This document shows, one piece after another, positions 23,789 to 32,838 of a DNA stretch of 64,000 nucleotides. Below the pieces are notes generated by a model. That model made no database searches and was not told the DNA's origin. It was given only the letters and a program-made list of their open reading frames with translations. Position numbers and translations under genes: made by a program. This DNA is from Candidatus Fimenecus excrementigallinarum (GTDB lineage Bacteria; Bacillota; Clostridia; Oscillospirales; Acutalibacteraceae), in the NCBI GenBank assembly GCA_018714805.1, contig DVMW01000024.1, positions 1-64,000 of the forward strand, in the 5' to 3' direction. Position 1 is the stretch's first letter, and each line of letters starts with the position of its first letter.

Positions 23789-25096
23789 ATGGAAATGCTT
23801 ATTTTGGCGCTTGCCGGCGCCGCGGTTGTGCTGCTGCTTGCGGTTCTGGCGGTCTGCCTGCGTACGGCAAGACAGACGCGGTCCGACGCGTCCGCGGCCG
23901 AGCTGCAGGCGCTGGCCGCCCGGCTCGAGGAGCTGCGCAAAACCACGGCGGACGCGTTTTCGCAAAATCGGATGGAGCGCGCCGACGAAGCGGAGCGGAT
24001 GCAGAAAAAGCTCGACGATATGACGCGCGCCACGCTCGAACAGCGCATCACGCTGGGCGAGACGGTCACCAAATCCCTCGGCGACATCCGCGACCGCCTG
24101 CTTTTGCAGGGGGAAAAGCAGACGAAGTCGGTGGAAGAGGCCGTGACGAAGATGCAGCAGAGCAACGAAAAGAAGCTCGACGAAATGCGCAGCACGGTCG
24201 ACGAAAAGCTGACCGCCACGCTGACGACGCGCCTGAACGTCTCCTTTACGACCGTGTCCGAGCAGCTGGAAAACCTGTATAAATCCCTGGGCGAGATGAA
24301 GGAGCTTTCCGCCGGCGTCACCGTCAACGTCGGCGCGCTCAACCGGGTGCTGACGAACGTCAAGGCGCGCGGGACCTGGGCGGAGGTGCAGCTCGAAAAC
24401 ATCCTCGACCAGACCATTCCGCATATGTACGACAAAAACGTCGCCACCGGGGAAAAGGACAGCGAGCGCGTGGAGTTTGCGATTCGCATTCCCGCCTCGG
24501 ACGACCCCTCCCGCATAACGTACCTGCCGGTGGACTCAAAGTTCCCCATGGAGGACTACGTCCGGCTGTGCACGGCTGCGGACGCGGCGGACCAGGAGGC
24601 GCTCAAGGCCGCGCGCAAGGCGCTGGAAACGCGGGTGCTGGGCGAAGCGAAGACCATCAAAAAATACATCCGCGTCCCCAACACCACGCCGTTTGCTATC
24701 ATGTACCTGGCGACCGAGGGCCTGTACGCCGAGGTTGCGTCGTCGCAGTCCGGGCTTTTGGAGCGCATCCAGAGCGAGTACAACGTCATGGTTGCGGGGC
24801 CGTCCACAATCACGGCGCTGCTCAACTCCCTGGCCATGGGCTTTAAGACCGTCGCCATCAACGAAAAGGCCAATGAGGTGCGCGAGCTTTTGAGCGCGGC
24901 CAAGGCGCAGTACGTCAAGTTCGGCGAGGTGCTGGCAACCGCGCAGAGAAAGATAGAGGAGGCCGGCAAAACGCTCGGCGAAGCGCAGCACCGCAACGAG
25001 ATTATCCACAACAGGCTGAAGAAGGTGGAAGACACCGATGCGTCCGCCGCGGCCGAGCTTCTGGGGCTCCCCGACGAAGGTGCGGCGGGGGACTGA
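23789..25096 (+). CDS. rmuC: RmuC-family DNA recombination protein
   Basis: A 435-aa protein with one N-terminal membrane helix (MEMLILALAGAAVVLLLAVLAV), a long coiled coil (about 30-190) and the C-terminal RmuC nuclease-like domain: NVGALNRVLTNVKARGTWAEVQLENIL, YLPVDSKFPMEDY, and GPSTITALLNSLAMGFKTVAI. In E. coli RmuC limits inversions between short inverted repeats; the exact biochemistry is unsettled. ATG 23789 follows AAAAGGGGA; codons upstream (from 23720) are unlikely to be translated. Confidence 0.92.
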   Translation: MEMLILALAGAAVVLLLAVLAVCLRTARQTRSDASAAELQALAARLEELRKTTADAFSQNRMERADEAERMQKKLDDMTRATLEQRITLGETVTKSLGDIRDRLLLQGEKQTKSVEEAVTKMQQSNEKKLDEMRSTVDEKLTATLTTRLNVSFTTVSEQLENLYKSLGEMKELSAGVTVNVGALNRVLTNVKARGTWAEVQLENILDQTIPHMYDKNVATGEKDSERVEFAIRIPASDDPSRITYLPVDSKFPMEDYVRLCTAADAADQEALKAARKALETRVLGEAKTIKKYIRVPNTTPFAIMYLATEGLYAEVASSQSGLLERIQSEYNVMVAGPSTITALLNSLAMGFKTVAINEKANEVRELLSAAKAQYVKFGEVLATAQRKIEEAGKTLGEAQHRNEIIHNRLKKVEDTDASAAAELLGLPDEGAAGD

Positions 25097-25142
25097 CCGC
25101 GCACGCGAGGGGGCTTGCGGGATTTAAAAACGGAGGGGCCGG

Positions 25143-27185
25143 ATGAAAAACGGGAAATGCAAGCGCGCCTTGGCCTTTTGCAAAGAAAAGGTGCTGAATC
25201 TGCGGCGGTACTGGAAAACGCCGCCGGACAAAAAGTATGTGTCCTACCGTGAAATCGCCGCGTATTCCGTCGGCGGCGCGGGCGTGTACTTTATTGTGTC
25301 CATGGTGGGGCTTATCGTTTTAAACGCGGGCAGCATGATTGTCGGCGCGTCCATCGGCATTACGGCGCTCGATTTGCAGACGATGAACGTCGCGGCGACG
25401 CTTGTGGGCCTTGTTTTCGCGCCCATGCGCGCGATGCTGTTTGACAACACGCGCAGCGCGATGGGCAAGTTCCGGCCGTATCTTTTGACGATGGGCCTGC
25501 CGACGGCGTTTTTGGGCACGCTGCTTGTGTACCTGCCGTATGAGGACATGGCCTACCGGGACAAGGCCGTTTCCGTGTTCGTCGTCTATACGCTTTTGCA
25601 GGTATTCTCGCCGTTTTACTCGGCGGCGTACGCGGGGCTTGTGCAGGTCATGTCCCCGAACTCCTCGGAGCGCGCGTGGATTATCGAGGTCAGCTCTATC
25701 ATTTATTCCGCCGCGCCGACCATCATCAACCCCGTCCTGCCGCTTATCGGCCCGCTTGAGGACCTGCACACCTACCGTATCGCCTTCCCGGTGTTCTGCC
25801 TGTTGGGCGTCGCGGTCAGTATGCTGTGCGTGTTCGGCACGCGCGAGCGCATTATCGTCCCCAAGCGCTACGTCCCGCGCGTCGGCTTCTGGGAGGGCTT
25901 TAAAAAGGTCTCGCGCAACAAATACTTCTGGATTATCAATTTGTCGACGTGGCTCAACTTCTTAGCGGGCGGCTACGGGTATTTGTTCCAATGGATTTTT
26001 TACTACGGCATGAACAACACGGGGCTGTATTCGCTGATGGTCGTCATCCGCGGGGAGGCCGCGACGCCGGGGATGCTTCTCGGCGCGCCGCTTGCAAACC
26101 GGCTCGGCAAACGGCGCATCTGCCTTTTGTCCATGGCGGCGCAGGTCGTGTGCCTGGTGCTGATGCTCGTGTGCTACAAGAGCTATATCCTGGTTTTCAT
26201 CATGATTTACTTAAAGGATATGTTCGCGGCGCTGTCCATCATCTATCTGCCCGCCATGAAGGCCGACGTTATGGAGTACCAGCAGTACAAGACCGGCGAC
26301 CGGCTCGAGGGCTTTATCGAGCAAAGCGGCGTGCTGCTGGGCAACGCGATTGCCCTGGTCACCGGCTACGCGATTCCGCTTATCTTGCAGCGCTACGGTC
26401 TGACGAACAACTACGACGACCTGTTTAACGCGGAATTCCGCAACCCCATTGTCTATGCGATGATTGCCGCGGCCATTGCCGGCACGGTGCTGTCGCTGAT
26501 TCCGTTTTTGTTCTACGACCTGTCCGAGGACAAGCGGCAGAATATGATTCGGGTTTTAAAGATACGCGCGCTGTTTACGGACAACCGCAACGGCGAGCTG
26601 TCCGACGAGGCGCTCTGCGACACGGTCGAGGAGGTTTACGCCGCCTACGCCGCGCTTCGGGAAACCGCCGGCGGGACGGACAAGGCTTCCGCCGCGCGCC
26701 GGGCTGCGGCGCAGATGACCGTTGCGGAGCTTGAAAAATTCGAGTCGGCGGCCATGCGTGCGCGCGTGGCCCGCGCCGAGCGTTTGACGGCGGCAGGCCT
26801 GGACGGGCTGCGGCAGTTTGACCGGCAGCTTTTAACGGACGCCTGCGCCATGCCGCGCGACACGAAGGCGCAGCGCCGCGCGAGAAAAGCCGCCGTGCTG
26901 GAGGCCCGCGCGCTGCAAAGGAGCGCCGCGCGCCTGCAAAAGCACTTCCCGCAAGGCGCGCGCATTCCGTGCGAGGCGGATGTGGAAAAGGCCTACCGGC
27001 TGCCGGAGGCAACGCGCGCCGAGCGCCGCGAAAAGCGGCACGAAAAAAGCCGGGCGGAGCGCGAAATGCACCGCCTGACGGTCTGCGCCGCGCCCTATAT
27101 GGCGGCGAAAAAGCTTCTGGAGGAGCGAGACGCGTACAGCCGCTGGCCGGAGCTTGAGGCGCGTTACCGGCAGATAAAGGCGTAA
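25143..27185 (+). CDS. GPH/MFS-type sugar transporter with long charged C-tail
   Basis: A 680-aa protein. Residues 1-470 form a 12-helix transporter of the glycoside-pentoside-hexuronide (MelB-like, MFS_2) type: early motif FAPMRAMLFDNTRS...GKFRPYLL, mid-loop NKYFWIINLSTWLNF, and MKADVMEYQQYKTGDRLEGFI, a family signature. The last ~200 residues are a cytoplasmic, Ala/Arg/Glu/Lys-rich, probably coiled-coil tail that ordinary members (~450-500 aa) lack. It precedes the GH3 glucosidase by 100 nt, consistent with uptake of a beta-glucoside. The substrate is inferred from context only. Confidence 0.88.
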   Translation: MKNGKCKRALAFCKEKVLNLRRYWKTPPDKKYVSYREIAAYSVGGAGVYFIVSMVGLIVLNAGSMIVGASIGITALDLQTMNVAATLVGLVFAPMRAMLFDNTRSAMGKFRPYLLTMGLPTAFLGTLLVYLPYEDMAYRDKAVSVFVVYTLLQVFSPFYSAAYAGLVQVMSPNSSERAWIIEVSSIIYSAAPTIINPVLPLIGPLEDLHTYRIAFPVFCLLGVAVSMLCVFGTRERIIVPKRYVPRVGFWEGFKKVSRNKYFWIINLSTWLNFLAGGYGYLFQWIFYYGMNNTGLYSLMVVIRGEAATPGMLLGAPLANRLGKRRICLLSMAAQVVCLVLMLVCYKSYILVFIMIYLKDMFAALSIIYLPAMKADVMEYQQYKTGDRLEGFIEQSGVLLGNAIALVTGYAIPLILQRYGLTNNYDDLFNAEFRNPIVYAMIAAAIAGTVLSLIPFLFYDLSEDKRQNMIRVLKIRALFTDNRNGELSDEALCDTVEEVYAAYAALRETAGGTDKASAARRAAAQMTVAELEKFESAAMRARVARAERLTAAGLDGLRQFDRQLLTDACAMPRDTKAQRRARKAAVLEARALQRSAARLQKHFPQGARIPCEADVEKAYRLPEATRAERREKRHEKSRAEREMHRLTVCAAPYMAAKKLLEERDAYSRWPELEARYRQIKA

Positions 27186-27204
27186 ATGCCGCGCAGGAAA
27201 ACGC

Positions 27205-27233
27205 TTGCATATTTCTGGCGTTTGCGGTATGCT
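27205..27233 (+). promoter_or_regulatory. Promoter of GH3 gene
   Basis: TTGCAT (27205-27210), 17-bp spacer, TATGCT (27228-27233). Confidence 0.65.
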
Positions 27234-27284
27234 ATACGAAGGGAAAAAAGAAATAAAAACCAAATATACTATGGGAGGAAATCT

Positions 27285-29717
27285 ATGAAGCATCCGGATA
27301 TTGTATCCAAAATGACGCTGGAGGAAAAGGTCAGCCTTTGCTCCGGCAAGGACTACTGGCACACGGCGGACGTCCCGTCGGCGGGCGTGCCGTCCATTAT
27401 GATGACCGACGGCCCGCACGGCATCCGCAAGCGCGTCGAGGAAAAGACGACGAAAGAGGAAAAAATGTCCTTAAAGGGCGTGCCCGCGATTTGCTATCCG
27501 ACGGCGTCGGCGACGGCCTGCTCGTGGGACACCGACCTCCTCTACAAAATGGGCGAGGCCCTGGGCGAGGAGTGCTTGAAGGAAAAGGTTTCGGTGCTGC
27601 TCGGGCCCGGGACGAACATCAAGCGTTCGCCGCTTTGCGGGCGCAACTTCGAGTATTTTTCGGAGGACCCGGTCTTGGCGGGCGAAATGGCGGCGGCGTT
27701 TATCAACGGCGTGCAGAGCAAGGGCATTGGCACCTCCATTAAGCATTTCGCCGCGAACAACCAGGAAACGCGCCGCATGACGGTCAACACCGTCGTGGAC
27801 GAGCGCGCGCTGCGGGAAATTTACTTAGCGCCGTTTGAGACGGCGGTCAAAAAAGCGCAGCCGTGGACCATTATGGCGGCGTACAACCGCTTAAACGGCG
27901 CCTACTGCGCGGAAAACAAGTGGCTTTTGACGGACGTCCTGCGCGACGAGTGGGGCTTCAAGGGCATTGTGGAAACCGACTGGGGCGCGGAAAACGACCG
28001 CGTCGCGGGGCTGCTTGCCGGGCAGGAGCTGGAAATGCCCTCCTCGGACGGCATGGGCAACGCGCGCATTTTAGAGGCGGTCAAGCAGGGGATTATCGAC
28101 GAAAGCTTCCTGGACGAGATGGTCGACCGCATGGTGGACCTGGCGCTTAAATCGCAGGAGGTCCTTGGAGACTATACCTATGACGCGAAAGCGCACCACG
28201 CCCTTGCGCGCGAGATTGCGGGGCAGTGCATGGTGCTGCTCAAAAACGACAACGACCTTTTGCCGCTGAAAAAGGACGCGAAGCTCACCGTTATCGGCGA
28301 AATGGCGAAAAAGCCGCGCTACCAGGGCGCGGGCTCGTCGCTTATCAATCCCATTCAGCTGGATTCCGCCTATGAGACGCTTGTGCAGATGGGCGTTTCG
28401 TTCCAGTATGCGCCGGGGTATTCGACGGCGAAAAAGAACCGCACGTCCGACGACGATTTTGTCGCCGAAGCGGTCGAAAAGGCGAAGGGCGCGGACACGG
28501 TCCTGCTCTTTATCGGCCTGACCGACGAATACGAAACCGAGGGCTGCGACCGCCGCCATATGCACCTGCCGCCGCTGCACGACCGCCTTGTCAACGAGGT
28601 GCTCAAGGTCAACAAGAACGTGGTTGTGGTGCTTGCGGGCGGTTCGGCGGTCGAGCTGCCGTGGGCGGACGACGTCCCGGCGATTCTCCATACCTTCCTG
28701 TGCGGGCAGACCACGGGCAGCGCGGTCTGCGACGTGCTGTTCGGCGACGTGAACCCGTCGGGCAAGCTGTCCGAGACCTACCCGTACGCGCTTGCCGACA
28801 ACTCGAGCGCAAACTATTTCCCGGGCACGCAGGTGTCGGTGGAATACCGCGAAAGCGTTTACGTCGGCTACCGGTACTACGATACCGCCGAAAAGAAGGT
28901 CCGCTTCCCGTTCGGCTACGGCCTTTCCTATACGACGTTCGAGTACAGCGACCTGAAGCTGAGCGCCGACAAGATGGACGACACGGACACGCTGACGGTG
29001 ACCTGCAAGGTCAAAAATACCGGCGCGCGCGACGGCGCGGAGGTTGTCGAGCTGTATGTGCGCGACGAGGAAAGCACCATTTTCCGCCCGCAGAAGGAGC
29101 TGAAGGCGTTTTGCAAGGTGTTTTTGAAGGCCGGCGAGGCGCAGGAGGTCTCCATGACGCTTGACAAGCGCGCGTTCGCGTATTACAACGTCAACCTCCA
29201 CGACTGGCACGTCGAGACCGGCGCGTTCCAGATTCTTGTCGGCGCGTCGAGCCGCGACATCCGCCTGACCGGCGAGGTGCAGGTCCGCTCGACCGTGGAA
29301 GCCGAAATCCCGGATTACCGCGGGAGCGCCCCGCTTTACTACGGCGCGGATATTATGCACGTGCCGGACGAACAGTATGTTGCGGTGCTCGGCCGCGAGC
29401 TGCCGCCCAGCACGCGCGACAAGTCCCAGCCGCTGACGCTCAGCAACACCATTGAGGACGCCGCCGACGGCAAGTGGGGCGGCCGCTTCAACCGGCTGTT
29501 CAAAAAGATGCTCGGGGAGGACACGCTTGCCGGCGCCATCGCGCTGCAGCTGCCGATGAAAAACCTGGTGTCCATGAGCTTCGGGCTGTTCAGCGAGGAC
29601 ATGGCGAAGGGGCTTCTGGTCATTCTCAACGAGGACAAATTCGCCAAGGGCATGGGCAAAATTCTCAAGGGCGTGCCGCACACGCTCGCGAACCTCGGCA
29701 AGCTCAAGGGCATTTGA
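27285..29717 (+). CDS. Glycoside hydrolase family 3 beta-glucosidase
   Basis: An 810-aa enzyme without signal peptide, so cytoplasmic. The N-terminal barrel has MTDGPHGIRK, KHFAANNQETRR and the nucleophile Asp in GIVETDWGAEND. The second alpha/beta domain carries GAGSSLINP and the acid/base region IGLTDEYETEGCDR. A fibronectin-III-like domain (FGYGLSYTTFEYSDL, KNTGARDGAEVVELYV) follows. A further ~120-aa C-terminal segment (from about residue 690) is unlike standard GH3. It probably releases glucose from beta-glucosides imported by the transporter upstream. ATG 27285 follows GGGAGGA. Confidence 0.94.
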   Translation: MKHPDIVSKMTLEEKVSLCSGKDYWHTADVPSAGVPSIMMTDGPHGIRKRVEEKTTKEEKMSLKGVPAICYPTASATACSWDTDLLYKMGEALGEECLKEKVSVLLGPGTNIKRSPLCGRNFEYFSEDPVLAGEMAAAFINGVQSKGIGTSIKHFAANNQETRRMTVNTVVDERALREIYLAPFETAVKKAQPWTIMAAYNRLNGAYCAENKWLLTDVLRDEWGFKGIVETDWGAENDRVAGLLAGQELEMPSSDGMGNARILEAVKQGIIDESFLDEMVDRMVDLALKSQEVLGDYTYDAKAHHALAREIAGQCMVLLKNDNDLLPLKKDAKLTVIGEMAKKPRYQGAGSSLINPIQLDSAYETLVQMGVSFQYAPGYSTAKKNRTSDDDFVAEAVEKAKGADTVLLFIGLTDEYETEGCDRRHMHLPPLHDRLVNEVLKVNKNVVVVLAGGSAVELPWADDVPAILHTFLCGQTTGSAVCDVLFGDVNPSGKLSETYPYALADNSSANYFPGTQVSVEYRESVYVGYRYYDTAEKKVRFPFGYGLSYTTFEYSDLKLSADKMDDTDTLTVTCKVKNTGARDGAEVVELYVRDEESTIFRPQKELKAFCKVFLKAGEAQEVSMTLDKRAFAYYNVNLHDWHVETGAFQILVGASSRDIRLTGEVQVRSTVEAEIPDYRGSAPLYYGADIMHVPDEQYVAVLGRELPPSTRDKSQPLTLSNTIEDAADGKWGGRFNRLFKKMLGEDTLAGAIALQLPMKNLVSMSFGLFSEDMAKGLLVILNEDKFAKGMGKILKGVPHTLANLGKLKGI

Positions 29718-29744
29718 CGCGATACTGAAAAAGGGCTGCAAAAT

Positions 29745-29785
29745 CCCCCGTCCGCCGCATTTTGCGGCGGACGGGGGTTCTCTTT
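29745..29785. terminator. Strong terminator between GH3 and pflB
   Basis: A 14-bp perfect stem CCCCCGTCCGCCGC / GCGGCGGACGGGGG then TTCTCTTTTTTT. It probably also ends pflB from the other side. Confidence 0.93.
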
Positions 29786-29801
29786 TTTTACGGCGGGCGC
29801 C

Positions 29802-32033
29802 TTACATCGCGCTGTGGAACGTGCGCAGGATGACCTCGCGCTGCTGTTCCTTGGAAAGCTTATGGAAATTGACCGCATAGCCCGACACGCGGATGGTCAG
29901 GTTCGGGTATTTCGCCGGGTCGTTGTACGCCTCCTCGAGCATTTCACGGTTGAGGACGTTGACGTTGATGTGGTGCGCGCGCTGCTTGAAATAGCCGTCC
30001 AGCACGCTGACCAGGTTCGCCGCGCGTTCGTCGTCCGTTTTGCCCAGCGCCTGCGGGATGATGGAGAAGGTGTTGGAAATGCCGTCGCGGCACGCGTCAT
30101 AGGGCATTTTCGCCACGGAGTTGAGGGACGCGAGCGCGCCGTTCTTCTCCCGGTTGTGCATCGGGTTCGCGCCCGGCGCAAAGGGCTCGCCCTTTTTGCG
30201 GCCGTCGGGCGTCGCGCCGGTCTTTTTGCCGTATACGACGTTGGAGGTAATCGTCAGCGCCGACAGCGTGTGGACGGCGTTCCGGTACGTCGGGGTCTTG
30301 CGAAGCTCCCCGATGGTGTCCTCCAGCAGCTTTTTCGCGATGGAATCCACGCGGTCGTCGTCGTTGCCGTAGGTCGGGAACTCGCCCTCGGTTTCAAAGT
30401 CCACAATGTAGCCGTTTTCGTCGCGCACCGGATGCACCCTGGCGTACCGGATGGCCGAAAGGCTGTCCGCCGCGACGGAAAGGCCCGCCACGCCGAACGC
30501 CATGAAGCGCGTAACCTCGGTATCGTGCAGCGCCATCTGAATCTTTTCGTAGGCGTATTTGTCGTGCATATAGTGGATGACGTTCATCGTGTTGACGTAC
30601 AGCCGGCACAGCCACGAAAGGTATGCGGAAAACCGCCCCGCCACCTCGCTAAAGTCGAGCGTATCGCCCGCAAGCGGCTCCATCTGCGGGCCAATCTTCT
30701 GGCCGTATACGTTGTCGTAGCCGCCGTTTATGGCAATCAGCAGCAGCTTTGCGAGGTTGCAGCGCGCGCCGAAGAACTGCATCTGCTTGCCGACCTGCAT
30801 GGCGGAGACGCAGCAGGCGATGGCGTAGTCGTCGCCGTAAATGGGGCGCATGACGTCGTCGTTTTCGTACTGGATGGCGTCGGTGTCCACCGAAATGCGC
30901 GCGCAGAAGGTTTTAAAGGCCTGCGGAAGGGCTTCGGACCAGAGCACCGTCAGGTTCGGCTCGGGCGCGGGACCGAGGTTGTAAAGGGTGTTGAGCACCC
31001 GGTAGGAATTTTTCGTGACCAGCGTCCGGCCGTCTTCTCCCGTGCCGCCGACGCTTTCCGTAATCCACATCGGGTCGCCGCCGAACAGCTCGTTGTATTC
31101 CGGCGTGCGTAGGTGCCGCGCCATGCGCAGCTTTAAGACAAAATCGTCCATCAGTTCCTGCGCGCCGCTTTCGGTGAGCGTGCCGTTTTGCAAATCGCGC
31201 TCGATATAGATGTCTAAGAAGGTCGACGTGCGCCCCAGGGACATCGCCGCGCCGTTCTGCTCCTTGATGGCGGCGAGATAGCCGAAGTAGAGCCATTGCA
31301 CGGCCTCGCGCGCGTTCGAGGCCGGCGCGCTGATGTCGTAGCCGTAGAGCTTCGCCATCTCTTTGAGCAGCTCCAGGAAATGAATCTGCTGGTAGAGCTC
31401 CTCGCTTTGGCGGATGGCGTCGACGTCCATGTTGCCGAGGCCGATTTTCCGCTTGTCCTTTTTCTTTTCCGCAATCAGCACGTCCACGCCGTACAGCGCC
31501 ACGCGGCGGTAGTCGCCGATGATGCGCCCGCGCCCGTAGGCGTCGGGCAGCCCCGTCAGAAGGCCGATGTGCCGCGCCGCGCGCATTTCGTCGGTATACA
31601 CGCGGAACACGCCGTCGTTGTGGGTGGTTTTGAAGCTGAAAATTTCCTCGAGGTCGTCCGACAGCTTATAGCCGTATGCCGCGGCCGCGCTGCGCGCCAT
31701 GCGCATCCCGCCGAACGGGTTGACCCCGCGGCGCAGCGGCGCGTCGGTCTGCAGGCCGACAATCAGTTCGTTTTCCCTGTCGATATAGCCCGGCCCGTAG
31801 GTGACAAGCGACGAGACGTGCTCGGTGTCCACGTCCAGCACACCGCCCTTTTCCCGCTCCTGCCGCTGGAGGTCGGCGCAGTTTGCGGCAACCGCCTTTG
31901 TGCGCTCGGTCGGCCCCGTCAAAAACGCGCCGTCGCCCGTGTAGGGCGCATAGTTTTTCTGAATGAAGTCGCGCACCGCGATGGTTTCGCTCCATTCGCC
32001 GCGGACAAAGCCTTCCCACTGTTTGAAATCCAT
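29802..32033 (-). CDS. pflB: Formate C-acetyltransferase (pyruvate formate-lyase)
   Basis: A 743-aa glycyl-radical enzyme converting pyruvate and CoA to acetyl-CoA and formate in anaerobic fermentation. The catalytic Cys-Cys pair is in [10 protein letters not shown] (residues 407-408) and the radical glycine in IRVSGYAV (Gly718), near the C-terminus as expected. A separate activase (PflA) is needed but is not in this window. I choose ATG 32033 with GGGAG 9 nt upstream over ATG 32048, which would bury that site. Expression is governed by the ZTP riboswitch leader. Confidence 0.97.
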   Translation of the reverse strand: MDFKQWEGFVRGEWSETIAVRDFIQKNYAPYTGDGAFLTGPTERTKAVAANCADLQRQEREKGGVLDVDTEHVSSLVTYGPGYIDRENELIVGLQTDAPLRRGVNPFGGMRMARSAAAAYGYKLSDDLEEIFSFKTTHNDGVFRVYTDEMRAARHIGLLTGLPDAYGRGRIIGDYRRVALYGVDVLIAEKKKDKRKIGLGNMDVDAIRQSEELYQQIHFLELLKEMAKLYGYDISAPASNAREAVQWLYFGYLAAIKEQNGAAMSLGRTSTFLDIYIERDLQNGTLTESGAQELMDDFVLKLRMARHLRTPEYNELFGGDPMWITESVGGTGEDGRTLVTKNSYRVLNTLYNLGPAPEPNLTVLWSEALPQAFKTFCARISVDTDAIQYENDDVMRPIYGDDYAIACCVSAMQVGKQMQFFGARCNLAKLLLIAINGGYDNVYGQKIGPQMEPLAGDTLDFSEVAGRFSAYLSWLCRLYVNTMNVIHYMHDKYAYEKIQMALHDTEVTRFMAFGVAGLSVAADSLSAIRYARVHPVRDENGYIVDFETEGEFPTYGNDDDRVDSIAKKLLEDTIGELRKTPTYRNAVHTLSALTITSNVVYGKKTGATPDGRKKGEPFAPGANPMHNREKNGALASLNSVAKMPYDACRDGISNTFSIIPQALGKTDDERAANLVSVLDGYFKQRAHHINVNVLNREMLEEAYNDPAKYPNLTIRVSGYAVNFHKLSKEQQREVILRTFHSAM

Positions 32034-32065
32034 GCTGTTCACTCCCATGAAAACACATCCCGCAA

Positions 32066-32180
32066 AACAAAAAGGGCAACCCTGCGTTTTGCAAGATTGC
32101 CCAGACGGTCGGCATAGATTCGGCTGCGTGCTCCACCGCAGTTTGTCTGCGTTTTCCCGTCAGTCGCACGCGCCGTTTCG
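32066..32180 (-). ncRNA. ZTP riboswitch (pfl motif) with intrinsic terminator
   Basis: On the minus strand the pflB leader carries GCGACTGACGGG near its 5' end, CTGCGGTGGAGCACGCAG in the middle and the highly conserved 3' element GCCGACCGTCTGGGC (32099-32113). These match the pfl/ZTP RNA consensus. The GGGC of that element is also the 5' arm of a terminator: GGGCAA (32097-32102) pairs with TTGCCC (32074-32079) followed by TTTTTG. ZTP/ZMP binding should prevent the terminator, so pflB rises when 10-formyl-THF or purine synthesis is limiting. The class was first noted upstream of pfl genes. Confidence 0.9.
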
Positions 32181-32190
32181 TTGTGGTTTC

Positions 32191-32219
32191 AGTATAGCGG
32201 GTTTTCCGTAAAAATGCAA
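32191..32219 (-). promoter_or_regulatory. pflB promoter
   Basis: Minus strand TTGCAT (32214-32219), 17-bp spacer, TATACT (32191-32196), starting the riboswitch RNA a few bases later. Confidence 0.8.
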
Positions 32220-32306
32220 TCGGCAGAATGCACAAGATATGGGCGGGTGTCCGCCGGTTTTAAGACGCAGCGGCCAGTCGGAGGGCAGACCCGCTGCGCC
32301 GCCGTT

Positions 32307-32807
32307 TTATTTGTGCGAAATGAATGTGTACACGGTATGCGTTTCTCTGTCATACAGCACATATAAATTGTCCATGTACTTGTCTGCGTTCGATGTGCCC
32401 CCGAGCAGGCTTTCGTTCTCCCCAAAGTGCTGCCACAGATAGGCCCGCTCCAAATCCGGTCGGTCCGCCTGCGGCACCTGCACACGGTCCAGAATCGCGG
32501 TCAGGCGGTCCAGCGTATCCGCATCTATGGGCGTATCGGCATACGCCGCAAACGCCGCGTCGTCGCCGGCGTCGACAGAATACACGGCGTATGCCCACCA
32601 GTCGCGGCCCTCCGTTTGGAGGGAATCGGTCTTTTTTGCGGATTCGGGAAACTCGATGCCCCATGCGTCTGCATAATAATTTGCGGGTTTGGACGAGCGG
32701 ATTTGGGAGATGGCGAGGTCAACGCCCAACCCGACGACGGGAATCAGGACAACCAGCGCCAGGATTACAGCAGCAGCAATCCAAATTTGTTTGGTCCTCT
32801 TTTGCAT
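32307..32807 (-). CDS. Membrane-anchored protein, unknown
   Basis: A 166-aa protein with one N-terminal membrane helix (IWIAAAVILALVVLIPVVGLGVDLAI) and a ~135-aa extracytoplasmic part (YYADAWGIEFPES ... DNLYVLYDRETHTVYTFIS). No domain recognised. It lies 31 nt downstream of the FtsX-like permease on the same strand and is probably the third gene of that operon, so it may be an accessory of the exporter. Confidence 0.72.
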   Translation of the reverse strand: MQKRTKQIWIAAAVILALVVLIPVVGLGVDLAISQIRSSKPANYYADAWGIEFPESAKKTDSLQTEGRDWWAYAVYSVDAGDDAAFAAYADTPIDADTLDRLTAILDRVQVPQADRPDLERAYLWQHFGENESLLGGTSNADKYMDNLYVLYDRETHTVYTFISHK

Positions 32808-32838
32808 GAAATCGCTCCTTTTATGCGGGACAAACGCC

